Assembly: GCA_017305935.1 (NCBI GenBank)
Contig: JAFKJU010000006.1
Coordinates: 186,001 to 250,000, forward strand
From: Hyphomicrobiales bacterium
Lineage (GTDB): Bacteria > Pseudomonadota > Alphaproteobacteria > Rhizobiales > Rhizobiaceae
DNA: 64,000 nucleotides
Direction of reading: 5' to 3'
Under the pieces are notes generated by a model that did not search any database, was not told where the DNA came from, and saw nothing but the letters and a program-made list of their open reading frames with translations. Within the stretch, counting starts at the first letter, position 1, and every line of letters starts with the position of its first letter. The position numbers and the translations under genes are program-made. Positions 17,382-27,680 of this stretch are shown in pieces.

Positions 17382-18258
17382 CGACCGTCTTGCGCGCCAG
17401 CAATCCCTGCGGGGCAAAAAGCAGGACGGCGATCACCAGGAGGATGGTGAAGGCATCCCGATAGCTCAGCAGGCTTTCCGGCAGATAGGCCTGCAGGAAG
17501 ACCTCGATGAAGCCCAGGAGGAAGCCGCCGGCGACCGCGCCGGACAGGCTGCCGAGCCCGCCGATGATCGCAGCGATGAAGGCCTTGAGCACCGGCAGGA
17601 AACCCATGAGCGGATCGACGCTGCCCCGCTGCGCCACCCAGAGAATGCCGGCGACGCCCGCCAGCAGGCCGGAGATGGCGAAAGCCGTGGCGACGACCGC
17701 ATTGGCGCGGATGCCCATCAGGCGCACGATGGCGAAATCCTCGGAAGCGGCGCGCATCGCCCGGCCGGAGACGGTCGTGCGCAGGAAGAGATTGAGCCCG
17801 GCCAGCATCAGCACGGTGACCAGGATCGAAATCGCCTGGATGACGCCGATGTGCAGTCCGCCGATCTCGATCGTGCCGGACAGGCTCATCGGCATCGGCA
17901 CGGGCTTGGGGCGCGCCGATATGAAATTCTGGAAGAGGACGCGCAGGATGGCGCTGACGGCGAAACTCGTCAGCAGCAGGGTGGTGCCGCTTGCGCCGCG
18001 CACGGGCCGGAAGGCGATGCGCTCCATCAACAGCACCAGCACGACCGCAACGACGAGCGCGATGACGACAGCGACGCCGAAAGGCAGGCCGGCAAGCAGC
18101 GCGAAGCAGAGCCCGTAGCCGGCGGCCGTCATCAGTTCGCCATGGGCGAAGTTGATGAGGCCCATGATCGAGAAGACGACGGCAAGCCCGAGCGCGAGCA
18201 ATGCATATGTGCCGCCGAGGCTGAGGGCGTTGACCAGTTGTTGCAGGAACATGTCCAT
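17371..18258 (-). CDS. livH: Branched-chain amino acid-type ABC permease LivH
   Basis: The 295-residue membrane protein has about eight hydrophobic segments and the LivH hallmarks LINFAHGELM, GRAMRAASED and IIGGLGSLSGAVAGGFLLG. It forms the pore with the LivM half of the fusion protein. ATG 18258 is chosen because the coding pattern and first membrane segment (LVNALSLGGTYALLALGLAVV) start there; the open frame upstream is non-coding. It is the last gene of the livMG-K-F-H order and overlaps the end of the convergent signalling gene. The true substrate need not be a branched-chain amino acid. Confidence 0.88.
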   Translation of the reverse strand: MDMFLQQLVNALSLGGTYALLALGLAVVFSIMGLINFAHGELMTAAGYGLCFALLAGLPFGVAVVIALVVAVVLVLLMERIAFRPVRGASGTTLLLTSFAVSAILRVLFQNFISARPKPVPMPMSLSGTIEIGGLHIGVIQAISILVTVLMLAGLNLFLRTTVSGRAMRAASEDFAIVRLMGIRANAVVATAFAISGLLAGVAGILWVAQRGSVDPLMGFLPVLKAFIAAIIGGLGSLSGAVAGGFLLGFIEVFLQAYLPESLLSYRDAFTILLVIAVLLFAPQGLLARKTVVKL

Positions 18259-18280
18259 GGATGGTTTTCCCTCTTGCCGG

Positions 18281-19012
18281 TCACGCCCCGAGATAGGCGC
18301 CCTGGATTTCAGTGGAATTGCGCAAATCGGCGGCGGATCCGGACAGGACGATGCGGCCGTTCGCCATGACATAGCCGGCATCGGCGATATCCAGCGAAAG
18401 CGCGACGTTCTGCTCGACCAGGAGGATCGTCAGGCCCCGCTGCCGCAGGCCGGCGATCAGCTCGAAAATCTGGTCGACGATCTGCGGCGCAAGCCCGAGC
18501 GAGGGCTCGTCGAGCAGCAGCAGGTCGGGCGAGGACATCATCGAACGGGCGATGGCCAGCATCTGCTGCTCGCCGCCGGAGAGCGAGCCGGCCTTCTGGT
18601 GCAGCCGCTCCTTCAGGATGGGGAAACGCGACAGCATGTCCTCGCGCACCGCGTCGAGCTGTCCCCTGCCCCCGTGCATGGCGCCGCCGAGGAGAAGATG
18701 CTCATCGACCGTCAGCGTCGGGAAGATGCGGCGCCCTTCTGGCGTCAGCGTCATGCCCCTGCGCACGATCATCTCCGGCGGCAGGCCGGATATGTCCTTG
18801 CCGGCAAAGACGACGCGGCCGGCCTTCTTGGGGGCGAGGCCGACGAGCGCGTTCAACGTCGAACTCTTGCCCGCGCCATTGGCGCCGAGCAAGGTCACGA
18901 TCTCGCCCTTGCCGACCTTGAGGTCGACGCCCTTGAGGGCCTCGACCGGTCCATAGGCGACCTTGAGGCCGCTGACCTCGAGCAAGGGGATCTGGTCGGG
19001 ATTGTCACGCAT
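18281..19012 (-). CDS. livF: Branched-chain-type ABC importer ATPase LivF
   Basis: The 243-residue ATPase has Walker A (GANGAGKSS), the LivF signature LSGGEQQMLAIARS, Walker B LLLLDEPSLGLAP and the EQN switch region LLVEQNVALSL. Start at ATG 19012 is preferred; ATG 19039 would sit only 8 nt after the U-run of a terminator. It is located between the binding-protein gene and livH. It partners with the ATPase half of the LivM-LivG fusion as the second nucleotide-binding subunit. Confidence 0.87.
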   Translation of the reverse strand: MRDNPDQIPLLEVSGLKVAYGPVEALKGVDLKVGKGEIVTLLGANGAGKSSTLNALVGLAPKKAGRVVFAGKDISGLPPEMIVRRGMTLTPEGRRIFPTLTVDEHLLLGGAMHGGRGQLDAVREDMLSRFPILKERLHQKAGSLSGGEQQMLAIARSMMSSPDLLLLDEPSLGLAPQIVDQIFELIAGLRQRGLTILLVEQNVALSLDIADAGYVMANGRIVLSGSAADLRNSTEIQGAYLGA

Positions 19013-19046
19013 CGTCGGGTTCGTCCGCCTCAGCCACATGGGGATG

Positions 19047-19075
19047 AAAAAGCCTTCCGGCTGTCGCCGGGAGGC
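19047..19075 (-). terminator. Rho-independent terminator/attenuator after the binding-protein gene
   Basis: On the minus strand GCCTCCCGGC and GCCGGAAGGC form a 10-bp stem with one mismatch and the loop GACA, followed directly by five T. It lies just after the livK-like stop and before livF, a usual place for an attenuator that keeps binding-protein mRNA in excess over the downstream subunits. Confidence 0.7.
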
Positions 19076-19087
19076 ATTGCTCGAACA

Positions 19088-20242
19088 TCAGGGGGCTGGA
19101 ATATCGGCGGCCGCCGGCGTGCCCTTGCTGACCAGCGAGCGGTTTCCGCCCTCGATGCGCACCAGCGAGACCGACCGCAGGGGCATGCCCTGCGTACCGA
19201 CATAGCTGATCTTGCCGGTGACGCCTTCGACGCCGTCGAGAGAGGCGATCGCATCGCGAATGGCGGTCGATTCGACGCTGTCGGCCTTGGTGACGGCGGC
19301 TTCGATGACCTTGCCGAGATCATAGCCGTTGGCGATGTAGACGGTATCCGGATCCTGGCCGTACTTCGCCTTGTACTTCGCGTTGAACGCGGCGAGCGGG
19401 CTGCCTTCGGCGGCGAAGCCGGCGGTGGTGAAGACCACGCCATCGACGAGCGGGCCGAGGCCGAAGGTGGTGGGGGAATCGATGCCGTCGCTGCCGAGGA
19501 TCGGCGTGGCGACGCCCGCCCCGCGCAACTGGCGGATGAAGGCCGGGAAATCCGGCTCATAGGCCGCCGTCATGATGACGTCGGGCGCCGGGTTCATGGC
19601 CTTGATCTTGGTGACTTCGGCGGAAAAATCCTGCTGGCCCATGCTGTAGGTGCCCTCGCCGATCACCGCGCCGCCCTTGCCCTTGAAGCTGGTAGCGAAA
19701 TATTCCGGCAGCTTCAGCGTATAGGCGGTGTCGGGAGACTTCAGCACGTAAGCCGTCTTGAAACCCTTTTCCGTGGCGTAATTCGCCAGAACCGCGGCCT
19801 GGACGTTGTCGGCGGGATAATTGCCGAACATATAGTCGCCAACCGCCAGCGGCATGGTCGGCGTCGTGGCGCAGAAGGAGAAGGCCGGGATCTGCGCGGC
19901 CTGGGTGATCTGGCCGGCGGCGATCGAGGGATCGGCGTCGCAGGGCGTGATCAGTATCCTGATGCCTTCGTCGACCAGTTCCTGTGCGACCAGCGCGGTC
20001 TGGGCGGCATCCGAACGGGTATCCTTGGCGATCAGCTTGATCGGGAACTTGCCGGCGATGCCGCCAGCGGCATTGATCTCCTCGACGGCCATTTCGAAGC
20101 CCTTCAGCGAAGGCTGGTCGTAGGGCGCAAGGCTTCCGGTCTGCGCGGTGGCGAGGCCGATGACGAGATCCTCGGCCAATGCCGGAAATGCAAGCGCGCC
20201 GAGCGCGGTGGACAGGAAAAATGCCTTCAACATCGTTTTCAT
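19088..20242 (-). CDS. Periplasmic binding protein, LivK-like (type I fold)
   Basis: The 384-residue protein starts at ATG 20242 with AGAGGAG upstream. A Sec signal peptide (MKTMLKAFFLSTALGALAF, cleavage after PALA) precedes the mature start EDLVIGLATAQTGSLAPYDQ, typical of the Leu/Ile/Val-binding family. Further family features are EEINAAGGIAGKFPIKLIAKD written as EEINAAGG and PIKLIAKD, and GYDLGKVIEAA. It serves the LivMG/LivF/LivH importer and precedes a terminator hairpin. Ligand unknown; the adjacent operon suggests an amine- or amide-containing compound. Confidence 0.88.
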   Translation of the reverse strand: MKTMLKAFFLSTALGALAFPALAEDLVIGLATAQTGSLAPYDQPSLKGFEMAVEEINAAGGIAGKFPIKLIAKDTRSDAAQTALVAQELVDEGIRILITPCDADPSIAAGQITQAAQIPAFSFCATTPTMPLAVGDYMFGNYPADNVQAAVLANYATEKGFKTAYVLKSPDTAYTLKLPEYFATSFKGKGGAVIGEGTYSMGQQDFSAEVTKIKAMNPAPDVIMTAAYEPDFPAFIRQLRGAGVATPILGSDGIDSPTTFGLGPLVDGVVFTTAGFAAEGSPLAAFNAKYKAKYGQDPDTVYIANGYDLGKVIEAAVTKADSVESTAIRDAIASLDGVEGVTGKISYVGTQGMPLRSVSLVRIEGGNRSLVSKGTPAAADIPAP

Positions 20243-20261
20243 TCTTATGCTCCTCTGGTGA

Positions 20262-22127
<1,866 letters not shown>

Positions 22128-22208
22128 CAGCTATCTCCCGATTGAAGGCTTCGTTTGTCGAGCCCGTTCCCGCAACAAACGTTAATCGAGAAAACGCGTA
22201 TGTCAATC

Positions 22209-22248
22209 TTGTTTCATTTTTTATTGTCTGCTAGCAAGAATGTAACAA
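22209..22248. promoter_or_regulatory. Inverted repeat between livMG and rpiR, candidate RpiR operator
   Basis: TTGTTTCATT at 22209-22218 and AATGTAACAA at 22239-22248 are inverted copies with 9 of 10 positions matching and a 20-bp spacer. They lie in the AT-rich gap between the divergent livMG and RpiR genes. Binding by the neighbouring RpiR regulator is inference from position. Confidence 0.42.
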
Positions 22249-22294
22249 AATTAAAATCGCGCCACGAACGCCGATCATTGAGGGGAGGCAAGGA

Positions 22295-23176
22295 ATGGCC
22301 ATTCGGGATCGCCTGACGGACGGGCAGATCGCCTTTACCCGGGCGGAGCTGAAAATCGTGCGGCAGCTTCTGTCGAACTATCCGGCGGCCGGCCTCAACA
22401 CGGTCGCGCACCTTGCCGCCGCCGCGGGTGTCAGCAATCCGACCGTGGTGCGTTTCACCAGCAAGCTCGGTTACGAGGGTTATCCGGAATTCCAGGCCGC
22501 GCTGCTCGGCGAGGTGCAGGAACGCATGAGCTCGCCGCTCTCGATGCTCGATACGCGCAAGCCGTTGCTCGAGCAGGAGAATTTCTACCAGTATTTCCTG
22601 CGCGCCAGCATTCACGCGCTCGAGTCGTCCATGCAGATGCTGCCGCCGCACGATTTCGAAGCCGCCGTCGAAGCCGGCGCGGACCTGTCCACGCGTGTCC
22701 ACTGCCTCGGCGGACGCTTCAGCGGCTTCCTCGCCGGCCTTCTGTGGTCGCATATGAAACAGTTGCGCGCCGAAACCCACTGGATCAACGGTTCGCAGGC
22801 CGACCAGGTCGACCGTCTCGTCGATTTCGGCAAGCGCGACGTTCTGTTCGTCTATGATTACAGGCGCTACCAGATCGACACGATCCGCTTTGCCGGACAG
22901 GCCGCAAGGCAGGGCGCGCGCATCGTGCTCTTCACCGACCGCTGGGTGTCGCCGATCGCCGAATTCGCCTCCGTCACGCTGATGGCGCCGGTCGATACGG
23001 TCTCGCCATACGATACGATGGTGCCCGCCATCGCCCAGACGGAGGCGCTGATCGCCGGCCTCACCGCGCGCCTCGCCAGCCAGTCGCGCGGCCGCATCGA
23101 GCGCATGGAGGAGCTGCGGCGCGCCTACGCCATCACCGAGGACGCCTATGGGACACCCGGCGACAGCAACAGATGA
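22295..23176 (+). CDS. MurR/RpiR-family transcriptional regulator
   Basis: The 293-residue regulator has an N-terminal HTH_6 domain (about 5-80, with VAHLAAAAGVSNPTVVRFTSKLGY) and a C-terminal SIS-like domain (about 120-265, with CLGGRFSGFLAGLLWSHM and LFVYDYRRY). SIS domains bind phosphosugars, but variants in this family sense other ligands. It is preceded by GGGGAGGCAAGG. It is followed after 43 nt by the hydrolase/ligase operon and is divergent from the Liv-type importer, so it most likely controls both. Confidence 0.87.
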   Translation: MAIRDRLTDGQIAFTRAELKIVRQLLSNYPAAGLNTVAHLAAAAGVSNPTVVRFTSKLGYEGYPEFQAALLGEVQERMSSPLSMLDTRKPLLEQENFYQYFLRASIHALESSMQMLPPHDFEAAVEAGADLSTRVHCLGGRFSGFLAGLLWSHMKQLRAETHWINGSQADQVDRLVDFGKRDVLFVYDYRRYQIDTIRFAGQAARQGARIVLFTDRWVSPIAEFASVTLMAPVDTVSPYDTMVPAIAQTEALIAGLTARLASQSRGRIERMEELRRAYAITEDAYGTPGDSNR

Positions 23177-23219
23177 CATTCGCCCGCATGGGCAAAACCA
23201 TATCCATCGGAGGACAGGA

Positions 23220-23882
23220 ATGAGTGCGATCGAAGTGCAATACGGCAAGGATCTGCTGCGGCGCGACAGCGCTTACGAAGCCGGCATGACGGCCCTTCTC
23301 TACGTCGACATGCAACGCATCTGGTGCGAGCCGAATCTCGACCCCACCCATCCGCAGGATGCCGACAGCTATTACCACCGGCGCCTGCGCGACATGGTGA
23401 TCCCCAATCAGGTGCGCATCCTGGAGGCGGGCCGCAAGGCCGGCTGTAACGTGCTGCACACGATCATCGAGAGCCTGACGCTCGACGGCCGGGACCGCTC
23501 CCTGGACCACAAGCTTTCCGACATGCATGTGCCGAAGGGCGCGCCCGAGGGTCAGGTGATCCCGGCGCTGGCGCCCGCCGACAACGAGATCGTGCTGCCC
23601 AAGACCTCATCCGGCGTCTTCAATTCGACGAATATCGACTATGTTCTGCGCAACCTCAACACGCGTTACCTGATCATTGCCGGAGTCGTTACCGACCAGT
23701 GCGTCGACATGGCCGTTCGCGATGCGGCCGACCGCGGCTATCTGGTGACCGTCGTCGAGGACGCCTGCGCCACCTACAGCCAGGAGCGTCACGACGCGGC
23801 GATGCGCGCCTATTCCGGCTATTGCTGGATCACCGATACCGACACCGTCCTGCGCCGCCTCGCCGCGCTCGGCCAAGCCTGA
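23220..23882 (+). CDS. Cysteine hydrolase, isochorismatase-like (RutB-like group)
   Basis: The 220-residue protein has the Asp-Lys-Cys triad D30 (LYVDMQ), K128 (VLPKTSSGVF) and C161 (VTDQCVDMAVRDAAD). The LPKTSSGVFNSTNIDYVLRN stretch resembles ureidoacrylate/carbamoyl amidohydrolases. ATG 23220 is preceded by GGAGGACAGGA. It is first of four tightly spaced genes. A role in cleaving an amide or carbamoyl group of the imported compound is probable; the exact substrate is unknown. Confidence 0.85.
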   Translation: MSAIEVQYGKDLLRRDSAYEAGMTALLYVDMQRIWCEPNLDPTHPQDADSYYHRRLRDMVIPNQVRILEAGRKAGCNVLHTIIESLTLDGRDRSLDHKLSDMHVPKGAPEGQVIPALAPADNEIVLPKTSSGVFNSTNIDYVLRNLNTRYLIIAGVVTDQCVDMAVRDAADRGYLVTVVEDACATYSQERHDAAMRAYSGYCWITDTDTVLRRLAALGQA

Positions 23883-23899
23883 TCCCCGAGGGAACCATC

Positions 23900-25246
23900 A
23901 TGAACGACAGCAGCACCGGCGCGGCCTTCGACGATCCGACCGAACTTGCAACCTTCGTCACCACCGATATTGCCGGCATCACGCGCGGCCGCAGCTTCGC
24001 CGCCGCCGACATCGAGGACTATCTGCGCAAGGGCGTGGGCTGGGTGCCCGCCAACCTGGCGCTGACGCCATTCGACCTGATCGCCGATCCGAATCCCTGG
24101 GGCTCCGCCGGCGACCTGCGCCTGATGGCCGATGCCGCTAGCCGGGCGCGCGTCACCTGCCTGCCGGACGTAACGCCACTTCACTTCTACCATTGCGACA
24201 TTACCGACCTGAAGGGTGAGCCTTGGGATTGCTGCGTGCGCAGCTTCCTCAAGGCGACGCTAGCCGAATTCGAGCGCGATGCCGGGCTGAAGGTCGTCGG
24301 CGCGGTCGAGCAGGAGTTCCAGATCCTCGGCGCAGACTGGCCCGCCGCCCCGGCCTTCGGCCTACGCGCCCAGCGCCGCGCCGAGCCTTTCGGCCCGCTG
24401 CTGATGACTGCGCTCAAGCAGGCCGGGGTCGAGCCGGAAATGTTTTTGCCAGAATACGGCAAGGACCAGTTCGAGATCACCTGCCGCCCCGCTGCGGCCC
24501 TTGCCGCCGCCGACCGAGGCGCGACGATCCGCGCCGTCACCCGGGAGGTCGCCGCCCTCTTCGGCTGGAACGCCAGCTTCGCGCCGAAGACCGATCCGGA
24601 CGGCGTCGGCAACGGCGTGCACCTGCATGTCAGCTTCACCGATCTCGACGGCGCCCCCGCAACCTTCGACGCCTCGCGCCCCGGCAGGCTTTCCCGGGTC
24701 GCCGGCGCCTTCGCCGCCGGTGTCATCCGCCACCTGCCGGCGCTTGTCGCCTTTACCGCCCCGTCCGTGCTCTCCTACATGCGCCTCGTGCCGCACCACT
24801 GGAGCGCGGCCTATACCTGCCTTGGCGAGAAAAATCGCGAGGCGACGCTGCGCATCTGCCCGACGCCGGATCTGCCCGGCAGCGATCCGGCCCGACAGTT
24901 CAACATGGAATATCGCGCCGCCGACGCCTGCGCGAGCCCGCATCTCGCCCTTGCGGTCGTGCTCAGGGCCGGTCTCGAAGGCATTCGCGCCGGGCTGGAA
25001 CAGCCGCCGCTGATCAATTCCGATCCTTCCGCCCTCTCGGCCGACGACCAGGCCAGGCTCGGCATCCGTCGCCTGCCGTCAAGCTTGGGGCAGGCGCTCG
25101 ACACGCTTGCCGCCGATACGGTGGTGACCGGCTGGTTCTCGAAGGACTTCCTCGATTGCTACTTCGCCATGAAGCGCAAGGAGATCGAGATTGTCGAGGG
25201 TCTTTCGCCCGCAGAACTCTGCGAGCGCTACGCGACTGTCTATTGA
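23900..25246 (+). CDS. Glutamine-synthetase-like gamma-glutamyl ligase
   Basis: The 448-residue protein belongs to the class of GS-like ligases that join glutamate to amines (PuuA, GlnA3/4, IpuC types) rather than ammonia. Metal-binding and catalytic stretches are visible: VEQEF (137-141), EYGKDQFEI (185-193), GNGVHLHVSF (237-246) and, near the C-terminus, FNMEYRAADACASPHLAL. The N-terminal beta-grasp part is short. It follows the hydrolase by 17 nt. ATP-dependent gamma-glutamylation of an amine is the likely reaction; the acceptor is unknown. Confidence 0.85.
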   Translation: MNDSSTGAAFDDPTELATFVTTDIAGITRGRSFAAADIEDYLRKGVGWVPANLALTPFDLIADPNPWGSAGDLRLMADAASRARVTCLPDVTPLHFYHCDITDLKGEPWDCCVRSFLKATLAEFERDAGLKVVGAVEQEFQILGADWPAAPAFGLRAQRRAEPFGPLLMTALKQAGVEPEMFLPEYGKDQFEITCRPAAALAAADRGATIRAVTREVAALFGWNASFAPKTDPDGVGNGVHLHVSFTDLDGAPATFDASRPGRLSRVAGAFAAGVIRHLPALVAFTAPSVLSYMRLVPHHWSAAYTCLGEKNREATLRICPTPDLPGSDPARQFNMEYRAADACASPHLALAVVLRAGLEGIRAGLEQPPLINSDPSALSADDQARLGIRRLPSSLGQALDTLAADTVVTGWFSKDFLDCYFAMKRKEIEIVEGLSPAELCERYATVY

Positions 25247-25257
25247 GCGGGAAGATC

Positions 25258-26076
25258 ATGACCTCGAGCAAAGTCATTCCACGCACGGAAAATCGATGGC
25301 GGCACGATCCCGGCCAGCCGCTGCTGGCCATCGATGAGCCGCCGCCCTATGCGGCGATCAATCCGGACGGCATCTCGCCCTACCTGCTCCTGTGCGAGCA
25401 CGCCTCAAACCGCATTCCGCGGGCGCTCGGCGATCTTGGCCTGCCGGCAGCCGAACGCCTGCGCCACATCGCCTGGGACATCGGCGTCAGCGCCCTCTCC
25501 CAATATCTCAGCCGCACGCTCGACGCGCCGCTGTTCATGACCAATTATTCGCGCCTCGTCATCGATTGCAACCGGCCGCTGGACGCCCCGTCGGCGATCC
25601 CGGACATCAGCGAGGCGACGGAGATTCCCGGCAATATCGACCTGTCCGCGCCTGAGCGCGAGCAGCGCATCAAAACCCTGTTCACGCCGTATGCGAACGC
25701 AATCGCGCGGCGGCTCGACCTGCTCCAGTCGCAGGGCAAGCGCCCGATCGTCATCGGCATCCATTCCTTCACCCCGGTCTATCTCGGCCGGCAGCGCCCG
25801 TGGCATGCGGGCATCCTGTACGGCGCAGCCGCCGGTTTCGGCCAGACGCTGATCCGGGAGTTGCGCGGCGAGGGCGACCTGACGATCGGCGACAACGAGC
25901 CCTACACCATCCATCCGGACGAGGACTATACGGTGCCGGTCCATGCCGATGCCCGTGGGCTCGACGGCGCGCTGATCGAAGTGCGCCATGACCTGATCGA
26001 CACGCTTGCCGGGGTTGATGCATGGGGCGATCGCCTCACCCGCTGCCTGCTGGCCGCATCGAAGGAGCATGGATGA
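25258..26076 (+). CDS. N-formylglutamate amidohydrolase-like protein
   Basis: The 272-residue protein has the family N-terminus LLLCEHASNRIPRALGDLGL, then AWDIG, NYSRLVIDCNR and GIHSFTPVY. The histidines and acidic residues in these stretches are those expected for the metal-dependent deformylase of histidine degradation. No hut genes are nearby, so it may instead hydrolyse an N-acyl- or gamma-glutamyl-type product made by the upstream ligase. It starts 11 nt after the ligase gene and overlaps the aminotransferase by 4 bp. Confidence 0.83.
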   Translation: MTSSKVIPRTENRWRHDPGQPLLAIDEPPPYAAINPDGISPYLLLCEHASNRIPRALGDLGLPAAERLRHIAWDIGVSALSQYLSRTLDAPLFMTNYSRLVIDCNRPLDAPSAIPDISEATEIPGNIDLSAPEREQRIKTLFTPYANAIARRLDLLQSQGKRPIVIGIHSFTPVYLGRQRPWHAGILYGAAAGFGQTLIRELRGEGDLTIGDNEPYTIHPDEDYTVPVHADARGLDGALIEVRHDLIDTLAGVDAWGDRLTRCLLAASKEHG

Positions 26077-27377
26077 TGGCGCAATCTCTCTACGACCGCG
26101 ATGCAGAGGCAATCGGCAACCTGCAGAAGCTCCGTTTCTTTCCGCTTGCGGTGACCGGCGGAAGAGGCACGCGGCTCGTGGAGGAAGATGGCCGTGAACT
26201 CATCGATCTCTCCGGCGCCTGGGGTGCCGCCAGCCTCGGCTACGGTCATCCGGCCATCGTCAAGGCCGTAACCCGCGCGGCCGCGAACCCGGCGGGCGCC
26301 AGCATTCTTTCCGCCTCGAATGCGCCGGCCGTGGCCCTGGCCGAGAGGCTGCTGGACGGTTTTCACGGCCGTGGAACACACAAGGTCTGGTTCGGCCATT
26401 CCGGTTCGGACGCCAACGAGGCCGCCTACCGGGCCATCGTGAAAGCGACGGGCCGCGCCGGCGTCATCGCCTTCATCGGCGCCTATCATGGCTGCACCGT
26501 CGGATCGATGGCCTTTTCTGGCCACACCGTCCAGGCCGATGCCGCGAAGGCAGACGGGCTGATCCTGCTGCCCTATCCCGACCCCTACCGGGACGATGCG
26601 ACGGGCGAGGCCGTGCTCAAGCTGCTCGAGGAGCGGCTGGCCGCCGCTCCGGCGGGCTCGATCGGCGCCGCCTTCATCGAGCCGATCCAGTCGGATGGCG
26701 GCCTCATCGTGCCGCCCGATGGCTTCCTGCGCAAATTCGCCGCGATCTGCCATGCGCATGACATCCTCGTGGTCTGCGACGAAGTGAAGGTCGGCCTTGG
26801 CCGCAGCGGCCGCCTGCACTGCTTCGAGCATGAAGGTTTCGCTCCCGATGTCCTCGTGCTCGGGAAGGGGCTTGGAGGCGGTCTGCCGCTTTCGGCAGTC
26901 ATCGCGCCGGCCGCCATTCTCGATTGCGCGAGCAGCTTCGCCATGCAGACGCTGCACGGCAACCCGATCTCCGCCGCCGCCGGCCTGGCGGTGCTGGAGA
27001 CGATCGACGCCGAAGGCCTCGTGGCGGCAGCCGACCGCAAGGGCAGGCTGCTGCGCGACCGCCTCGCGACGCTCGCGGAACGCCATCCGCTGATCGGCGA
27101 CGTGCGTGGGCGCGGCCTTGCCTGCGGTGTGGAACTCGTCCGCGACCGGCGCAGCCGCGAACCGGCAAGGGCCGAGACGGCCAGGCTCATCTACCGCGCC
27201 TACGAACTCGGCCTCGTTGTCTACTACGTCGGCATGAACGGCAACGTCCTCGAAATGACGCCGCCCCTGACGATGACGGAAGCCGACATCCACCAGGCGG
27301 CGGACTTGCTTGACCAGGCTTTCGCCAGCCTCTCCAGCGTGCCCGACGCCGTCCTCTCCCGCTTTGCCGGCTGGTAG
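26073..27377 (+). CDS. Class III PLP-dependent aminotransferase
   Basis: The 434-residue enzyme has the fold type I/class III pattern: GAYHGCTVGSMAF, D236 in VVCDEVKVGLGRSG for the pyridine nitrogen, and the PLP lysine K265 in LGKGLGGGLPLSAV. Family members (GABA, beta-alanine, putrescine, 4-aminobutyrate types) transfer an omega-amino group to 2-oxoglutarate or pyruvate. ATG 26073 overlaps the previous stop (ATGA) and has AAGGAG upstream. In this operon it would remove the amino group freed from the imported compound. Confidence 0.88.
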   Translation: MMAQSLYDRDAEAIGNLQKLRFFPLAVTGGRGTRLVEEDGRELIDLSGAWGAASLGYGHPAIVKAVTRAAANPAGASILSASNAPAVALAERLLDGFHGRGTHKVWFGHSGSDANEAAYRAIVKATGRAGVIAFIGAYHGCTVGSMAFSGHTVQADAAKADGLILLPYPDPYRDDATGEAVLKLLEERLAAAPAGSIGAAFIEPIQSDGGLIVPPDGFLRKFAAICHAHDILVVCDEVKVGLGRSGRLHCFEHEGFAPDVLVLGKGLGGGLPLSAVIAPAAILDCASSFAMQTLHGNPISAAAGLAVLETIDAEGLVAAADRKGRLLRDRLATLAERHPLIGDVRGRGLACGVELVRDRRSREPARAETARLIYRAYELGLVVYYVGMNGNVLEMTPPLTMTEADIHQAADLLDQAFASLSSVPDAVLSRFAGW

Positions 27378-27640
27378 GCGGGGGACGAAGATTGTGATCG
27401 ACGGCAGCTCGTTTGCCGTGGAGCCGGGCAGGATGCTCGTCCTGCTGGGGCCGAACGGATCGGAAAAGACCTCGCGGCTACGCCTGCTCGCCGGCCTCAA
27501 ACGGCCCTGTCCGACCAGATCACGCTCGACGGCAAGGACATCGGGCGGCGCTGGCTTGTCAACGCGTCGCCTTCATGAGCAACATGCGACGGTCCGAGGC
27601 TTCGCAGCGTCAATCCGGCCCTGATACGGTTCGCGCGGAA
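27378..27640 (+). pseudogene. Frameshifted ABC ATPase remnant
   Basis: After the aminotransferase stop, one frame encodes KIVIDGSSFAVEPGRMLVLL and then GPNGSEKTSRLRLLAGL, the beginning of an ABC ATPase. The Walker A glycine before Lys is replaced by Glu (GSEKT instead of GSGKT). The match then jumps to another frame (QITLDGKDIG) and again to a third (CQRVAFMS), and no further ATPase sequence follows. No intact transporter partner is adjacent. It is a degraded 5' fragment, perhaps what is left of a former transporter gene of this operon. Confidence 0.7.
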
Positions 27641-27680
27641 CGCGACGGGCGAACTACCGGATTTCCCGAAGCGGGTTTCC

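Noticed and set aside
25258-26076. Histidine degradation (hut) locus because of the N-formylglutamate-amidohydrolase-like gene
   Set aside because: No histidine ammonia-lyase, urocanase or formimidoylglutamate genes are present, while a glutamyl ligase and aminotransferase are.
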